From contig JADJTX010000062.1 of assembly GCA_016710985.1 (NCBI GenBank), positions 1 through 64,000 of the forward strand: a stretch of 64,000 nt of DNA. The letters are read 5' to 3'. The translations under genes and the position numbers were made by a program. Below, piece after piece: positions 59,101 through 64,000 of this stretch. The notes below the pieces were generated by a model. The model had not been told where the DNA came from and searched no databases. It was given only the letters and a program-made list of their open reading frames with translations. This DNA is from Ignavibacteria bacterium (GTDB taxonomy: Bacteria > Bacteroidota > Ignavibacteria > Tepidaquicellales > Tepidaquicellaceae). Position 1 is the first letter of the stretch, and the number at the start of each line of letters is the position of its first letter.

Positions 59101-60512
59101 TTGTTTGATAATGGACAATTGAACGAAGGAGCTGCCTTTGTTTATCATGGATCAGCTTCGGGATTATCATTAGCCTCAAACTTTAGTGCCGAAAGTAATA
59201 AGGTGAGTGCATTCTTTGGATGGTCTGTTTCAACTGCAGGAGATGTAAACGGTGACGGTTATTCTGATGTAATAGTTGGAGCTTATGGTTTTGATGATGG
59301 TCAGTCCCTTGAAGGCAGTGCTTTTGTGTATCACGGATCGGCATCAGGATTATCACTAACTTCAAACTGGAGTGCGGAAAGTAATCAGAGTGGTGCAATA
59401 TTTGGATTTTCTGTTTCAACCGCCGGAGATGTAAACGGAGATGGGTATTCTGATGTAATAATTGGGGCTCAATTATTTGATAATGGTGAGTCTAATGAAG
59501 GCAGGGCATTTGTGTATCAAGGATCACCTTCAGGATTATCCGATACTTCGAACTGGAATTCTGAAGGTAATCAGATACAAGCATATTTTGGCTATTCTGT
59601 TTCAACTGCAGGAGATGTGAACGGTGATGGATATTCTGATGTGATTATCGGAGCTAAATATTTTACAAACGGTCAAACAGATGAAGGCGCAGCTTTCGTC
59701 TATTACGGAGGAAGTGATGGCGGACTTACATCCACTGTCCGGCAGTTCAAATTCGGAACTTCGCAAGTTGTGTCTTCCACCGGAAATACAGGTGAAAACG
59801 GCAAAGTCAGACTGCAGCATTTTGCGAAGAGCCCCTTTGGCAGAGGTCTGGGGAGAATTGTATATGAAACCAGACCAAACGGAATTCCTTTTTCAGGAAG
59901 TATTATTTCCAACAGTACATCATATAACAGTTCACCTCCTGCATACACTAATCTCGGATTAACCGGTACAAATATCTCACAGGATATGACAGGATTTATT
60001 CCTGACAAGCAGTATAAATGGCGGGCGCGTGTCCAGTATAAAATGACAAGCTTTCCTTTTCAGAAATTTGGTCCGTGGAGATATTATAATAATTATATTC
60101 CCACACCCTCAGGAGGATTCAGACCAAAGCAAAATGATCTGTATTTGAACCTGACAATGTTCATAGAAGGATTTTATGATGCGGGAATCAATAGTATGGT
60201 TGGTGACACTTTAACTGTTTACTTAAGAAACAGTTCATCTCCTTATTCTATCTCTGATTCTTCAAAAGCATTTGTCAGCTCAGCAGGCTTAGGAACATTT
60301 AAATTTTCTAGTGCAGTCAACGGTGTAAATTATTATTTACATCTGAAGCACAGAAACTCAATTGAGACCTGGAGTAAGACGACTCAGATGTTTACAGAGT
60401 TTTTCAAACGGCTATGTTGTGAATGATGTTAACGGAGACAGCTTTGTTGATCTGAATGATGTGCTGATCACTTACAATAATTCGGCAAACTTTGTTGGCG
60501 TGGTAAAACCGT
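56182..60512 (+). CDS. Surface G: secreted protein with 14 FG-GAP repeats, C-terminal module damaged
   Basis: A 1414-codon frame begins with a signal-like segment (FILINTLLLCTVILFTGF) and an N-terminal domain of about 250 residues (LQLRAVSPLDLSELNKNSEA onward), almost the same as in surface H. A 7-bp repeat tract encodes residues 258-295. Then come exactly 14 FG-GAP repeats (317-1173) of FG-x-SVSTAGDVNGDGYSDVIVG plus FVYHGSASGLSLTSNWS. The shared module starts (IEGFYDAGINSMVGDTLTVY) but after TTQMFT about 170 bp are missing, compared with the paralogues, and the frame stops at 60426. The last calcium loop (DVNGDSFVDLND to VGVVKP) remains in another frame up to 60512. Confidence 0.7.
56955..57080 (+). 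repeat. Coding 7-bp repeat tract between N-terminal domain and propeller of surface G
   Basis: About four units of CAAATTA (56960-56988) and a set of ATTCCAA/ATCCGAA units (57010-57078) are read as low-complexity Gln/Ile/Asn/Lys sequence within the open frame. The equal position in surface H (61440-61503) carries a shorter tract and the frame is broken there. Confidence 0.8.
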
Positions 60513-60567
60513 GAGACGTGAGACGTGAAACGTGAAACGCAAACGTGAAACGTCAAACGTCAAACGT
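60511..60567. repeat. 7-bp tandem repeat after the surface G gene
   Basis: About eight units of CGTGAGA, CGTGAAA and CGTCAAA begin at the final codon of the old reading frame (KP-stop) and continue for about 55 bp into the gap before surface H. Confidence 0.85.
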
Positions 60568-60670
60568 TTTGGACAGAGCTTAACTATTTTATTTTATTAG
60601 CAGCATTTTTAAAATCTTTCTGATAGAGTTATTAATTAAATTTATTTCATAACTCAATATAATAAACAAA

Positions 60671-63600
60671 ATGAAAAAATTATTTTCTGTATTAACAATT
60701 ATAATTTGCACAGGAGTTCTTTTTACCGGATTTATTATTGACACATCCGATAAGTATAAACTTCAGCTAAGAGCGGTCTCTCCGCTTGATCTGTCGGTAT
60801 TAAATAAGAATTCAGAAGCTAAAGTTGAGTCAGACAATCCTGAGACTACCGACTGGTACCAGGAAGCATTAGCAAATATTCAGAAAGCTGAATACAATGT
60901 TTCATTCAGTGAAAGTCTGAATGCTTATCAATCGCCTAACCGCGCAAACAACATGAGATTTATTTATCACAAAAACGGATTTTCGGCTATGTTACGAAAC
61001 AATAAGATAGCATTGTTTGATGAATCAGATAAAATGATCGAAGAGAGTGATAAGAAGTACGAGTATCTCGATTACTGGAATATTGACTTCAGACTTGAAA
61101 GTGTATCCAAAGGATTAAATTCAATTAATGAAAATGGATATACAGACTTCAGCGGAAATGATTTTATTTCAAATGAAAATGTAATCTCAATTGAAAATGA
61201 TAATTTGAGAATTCAATATAAGAATGATGAAAACGGGATGCGGCAGGATTTCATTGTTAAAAACAAACCTGAAGGAGATGGTCAGCTGAGATTAAACATA
61301 AATGCTGACACAGATCTTAAAATGATCACAGGAGCTGATGCATTAATGTTTAAAGATGATAAAGGAGATTTAAAATTAAAGTATGCTGCATTGAAAGTCT
61401 GGGACGCAAATGGGCGTGAACTTGCATACTTTTGAAAAGAAGAATTACAAATTACAAATGCAATACCATTCCAAATCCAAATCCGAAATTCCAATTCCAA
61501 ATTGTCGTAAATGATGAAGATGCAGCTTATCCGATCACAATAGATCCACTTTCTTCAACACCTTCATGGACAGCCGAAATAAATCAGGCATCGGCAAAAT
61601 TCGGATGGAGCGTTGCAACAGCAGGAGATGTGAACGGTGACGGATATTCTGAAGTAATTGTCGGAGCGCCTTATTATGATAACGGTCAGACAGATGAAGG
61701 CGGTGTATTTGTTTATCACGGATCTATAAGCGGACTTTCATTGACGCCGAACTGGACAAAAGAAATCAATCAGGCGAATGCATTATTCGGATGGAGCGTG
61801 GCAACTGCCGGAGATTTAAATGGTGACGGTTACAGTGATGTGATAATTGGTTCGCCGACTTATGACAGCGTGCAGACAGATGAAGGAAGAGCTTATGTTT
61901 ATAACGGATCAGCAAGCGGACTTGAGGCGGAAATACGCTGGCAGTATGAAACTAATCAGACAGGTGAGAAACTTCGGATACAGCGTAGCATGCGCCGGGG
62001 ATATTAATAATGATGGTTACAGTGATGGTAATAGGAAGTCCTTTTATGATAAAGGTCAGACAAATGAAGGCAGAGTATATGTATTCAAAGGATCAATGAC
62101 AGGAATATCTTTCATATTATCCCATGGACTTATGAAAGTAATCAGGCGTTGCAAATTTAGGATTCAGCGTTGCTACTGCCGGTGATGTAAATGGTGACGG
62201 ATTTTCTGATTTATTAGCAGGAGCATATAGATACGATAATGCTTTTTCAAATGACGGAGGTGTTTATGTATTTCACAGTAATGAAGTAACTTATCCGGTT
62301 TCGCCAACTTCGTTTAGAGCAGGTACACAGGCCGGAGAATATTTCGGGTACAGTGTGAGTACGGCAGGAGATGTAAACGGAGACGGATATTCAGATGTGA
62401 TAGTTGGCGCTCCGCTTTATGACGGTGGTGAGACAGATGAAGGAAAATGTTATGCATATCTTGGATCAATATTTGGTATTTCCTCCACTCCGGTCTGGAC
62501 AAAAGAAAGCAATCACACCGGTGGTTGGTTTGGGATAAGCGTATCAACGGCAGGTGATATGAATGCAGACGGATTTGCAGATGTAATACTCGGCGGAAAT
62601 TATCTTGATAACGGTCAGACGGATGAAGGAAGAGCTTTTGTTTATCTGGGATATTCAGGAGGTTTAAACAACGGTTCAGCAATAATATATGAAAGCAATC
62701 AGTCAACTTCCGAGTTTGGATTCAGCGTAGCGACAGCCGGAGATATAAACGGTGACGGATTCAGTGATGTAATTATAGGAGCTCACGAATATGATAATGC
62801 CAAGACAGGTGAAGGAGCAGCTTTTGTTTATCTCGGATCTGCAACCGGAATGGGTTCAGCTGCAGGATGGAGCGCTGAAGGAAATCAGGACAATGCTAAA
62901 TTTGGAATTCTGTTTCTTCAGCCGGGGATGTTAATGGAGACGGGTATTCAGATGTAATAGTTGGCGCGCCATATTTTGATAATGGACAAAATGACGAGGG
63001 AGCTGCATTTGTTTATCATGGATCAGTTACAGGATTATCAACTTTTTCAAACTGGAGCGCTGAAGGAAATCAATCGCTGGCATATTTTGGAACTTCAGTT
63101 TCAACGGCCGGAGATGTAAATGGTGACGGATATTCTGATGTAATAGTTGGAGCATACTGGTTTGATAATGGTCATACACAAGAAGGGAAAGCATTTGTCT
63201 ATCACGGATCGGCTTCAGGATTGTCTTTAACTCCAAACTGGAGCGCTGAAGGAAATCAGGCAGGTACATATTATGGAAATTCAGTTTCATCTGCCGGAGA
63301 CGTAAACGGTGATGGATATTCTGATGTAATTGTTGGAGCATACATTTGATAATGGTCAAACTAATGAAGGCAGAGCATTTGTTTATCACGGTTCATCATC
63401 AGGATTATCTTTAACTTCAAACTGGAGTGCTGAAAGAAATCAACAAATGCATATTTTGGTGGATTCAGTTTCATCGGCAGGCGATGTAAATGGTGACGGA
63501 TATTCTGATGTAATAGTTGGAGCAATTTTGGTTTGACAATGGTCAACAGATGAAGGAGCAGCATTTGTATATCACGGATCAGCATCCGGATTATCATTGA

Positions 63601-64000
63601 CTTCCAAACTGGAGCGCCGAAGGAAACCAAATAAATGCATTTTTTGGAAATTCAGTATCTTCTGCCGGGGATGTAAACGGTGACGGATATTCTGATGTAA
63701 TAATTGGCACGACATTTTGATAATGGACAAACGGATGAAGGAACAGCATTTGTATATCACGGATCAGCTTCGGGATTATCTTTAACTTCAAACTGGAGCA
63801 TGGAAGTAATCAGGCAAATGCAATTTTGGATATCAGTTTATCTGCAGGAGATGTAAACGGTGATGGATATTCTGATGTAATAATTGGCGCCGTTTTTGAC
63901 AATGGACAAACGTTTGAAGGAGAGCATTTGTTTATCACGGATCAGCTTCAGGATTATCCTTGACATCAAACTGGACCGCAGAAAGAAATCAAATAAGTGC
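60671..64000 (+). pseudogene. Surface H: tandem copy of surface G, heavily frameshifted, 3' end outside window
   Basis: The first 254 codons repeat the N-terminal domain of surface G nearly residue for residue (LQLRAVSPLDLSVLNKNSEA). After the stop at 61435, just before the 7-bp tract, the propeller continues in changing frames. FG-GAP repeats can be followed at 180-190 bp steps from 61600 to 63825, 13 in total, with the 14th expected just past the window end. Frames break at least at 61433, 61965, 62025, 62130, 62910 and then about every 100 bp after 63300. It may be a decaying duplicate, or a real gene in a poorly resolved part of the assembly. The shared C-terminal module is not reached. 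Confidence 0.6.

Overview
The window is AT-rich chromosomal DNA from a member of the Bacteroidota/Ignavibacteriota/Chlorobiota group, most likely an Ignavibacteria-like organism. The reasons are the gene content (a PorV/PorQ-type outer-membrane protein, RibBA, an L28-linked small protein, integrin-like FG-GAP surface proteins with dockerin-like C-termini), promoters of the Bacteroidota form TTTG-N20-TAnnTTTG, and a Tgt that lacks the zinc cysteines. No rRNA, tRNA or CRISPR array was seen. Many genes, including ones normally essential (cca, plsX, ribBA) and the glycolytic fbaB, carry single-base indels, often in homopolymers. Most frameshifts in the core genes are therefore probably consensus errors, and split genes are given here as one feature.

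Layout. (1) 1-4.5 kb is an accessory island: a lipoprotein, a broken PD40 propeller gene, an orphan Rhs C-terminal toxin with a candidate immunity gene, and a subtilase N-terminus cut off at its catalytic aspartate by a hairpin repeat. Copies of the same hairpin repeat lie between these genes. (2) 4.9-23.9 kb is housekeeping: ygfZ-like, fbaB, a DMT exporter, a long CDF metal transporter, a Gfo/Idh/MocA oxidoreductase, a metallophosphoesterase, cca, gcvH, yceD-rpmF-plsX, a small gene plus rpmB, a glycosyltransferase, tgt, yajC, ribBA, greA, an MCE/MlaD gene, and (minus strand) a PorV/PorQ-like gene. Generic palindromic repeats sit between several of these. (3) 24-64 kb is a strikingly regular array. 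Five minus-strand genes for about 485-residue helical proteins of one family (helical A-E) each stand divergently upstream of one or two plus-strand genes for large secreted proteins (surface A-H).

The surface proteins have different bodies: anchor-J-like domains, a beta-helix, a VCBS/FG-GAP propeller, an Asp-box propeller, and FG-GAP proteins with 14 repeats. Wherever the 3' end is visible they end in the same module of about 180 residues, whose last part looks like a dockerin with two calcium loops. Blade number is constant: 14 FG-GAP repeats in three proteins (13 seen before the window edge in a fourth) and 7 in two other propeller proteins, as expected for one or two seven-bladed propellers. 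Several surface genes have a Bacteroidota-type promoter and a long leader with hairpins or a small ORF, and 7-bp tandem repeats lie at or just after their stop codons.

The helical-gene/surface-gene module is the best candidate for an undescribed system. A working guess is that the common C-terminal module anchors or sorts diverse surface propellers, while the helical partner, variable in sequence but constant in size and end motifs, serves or regulates its neighbour. The pairing is seen directly; the function is not.
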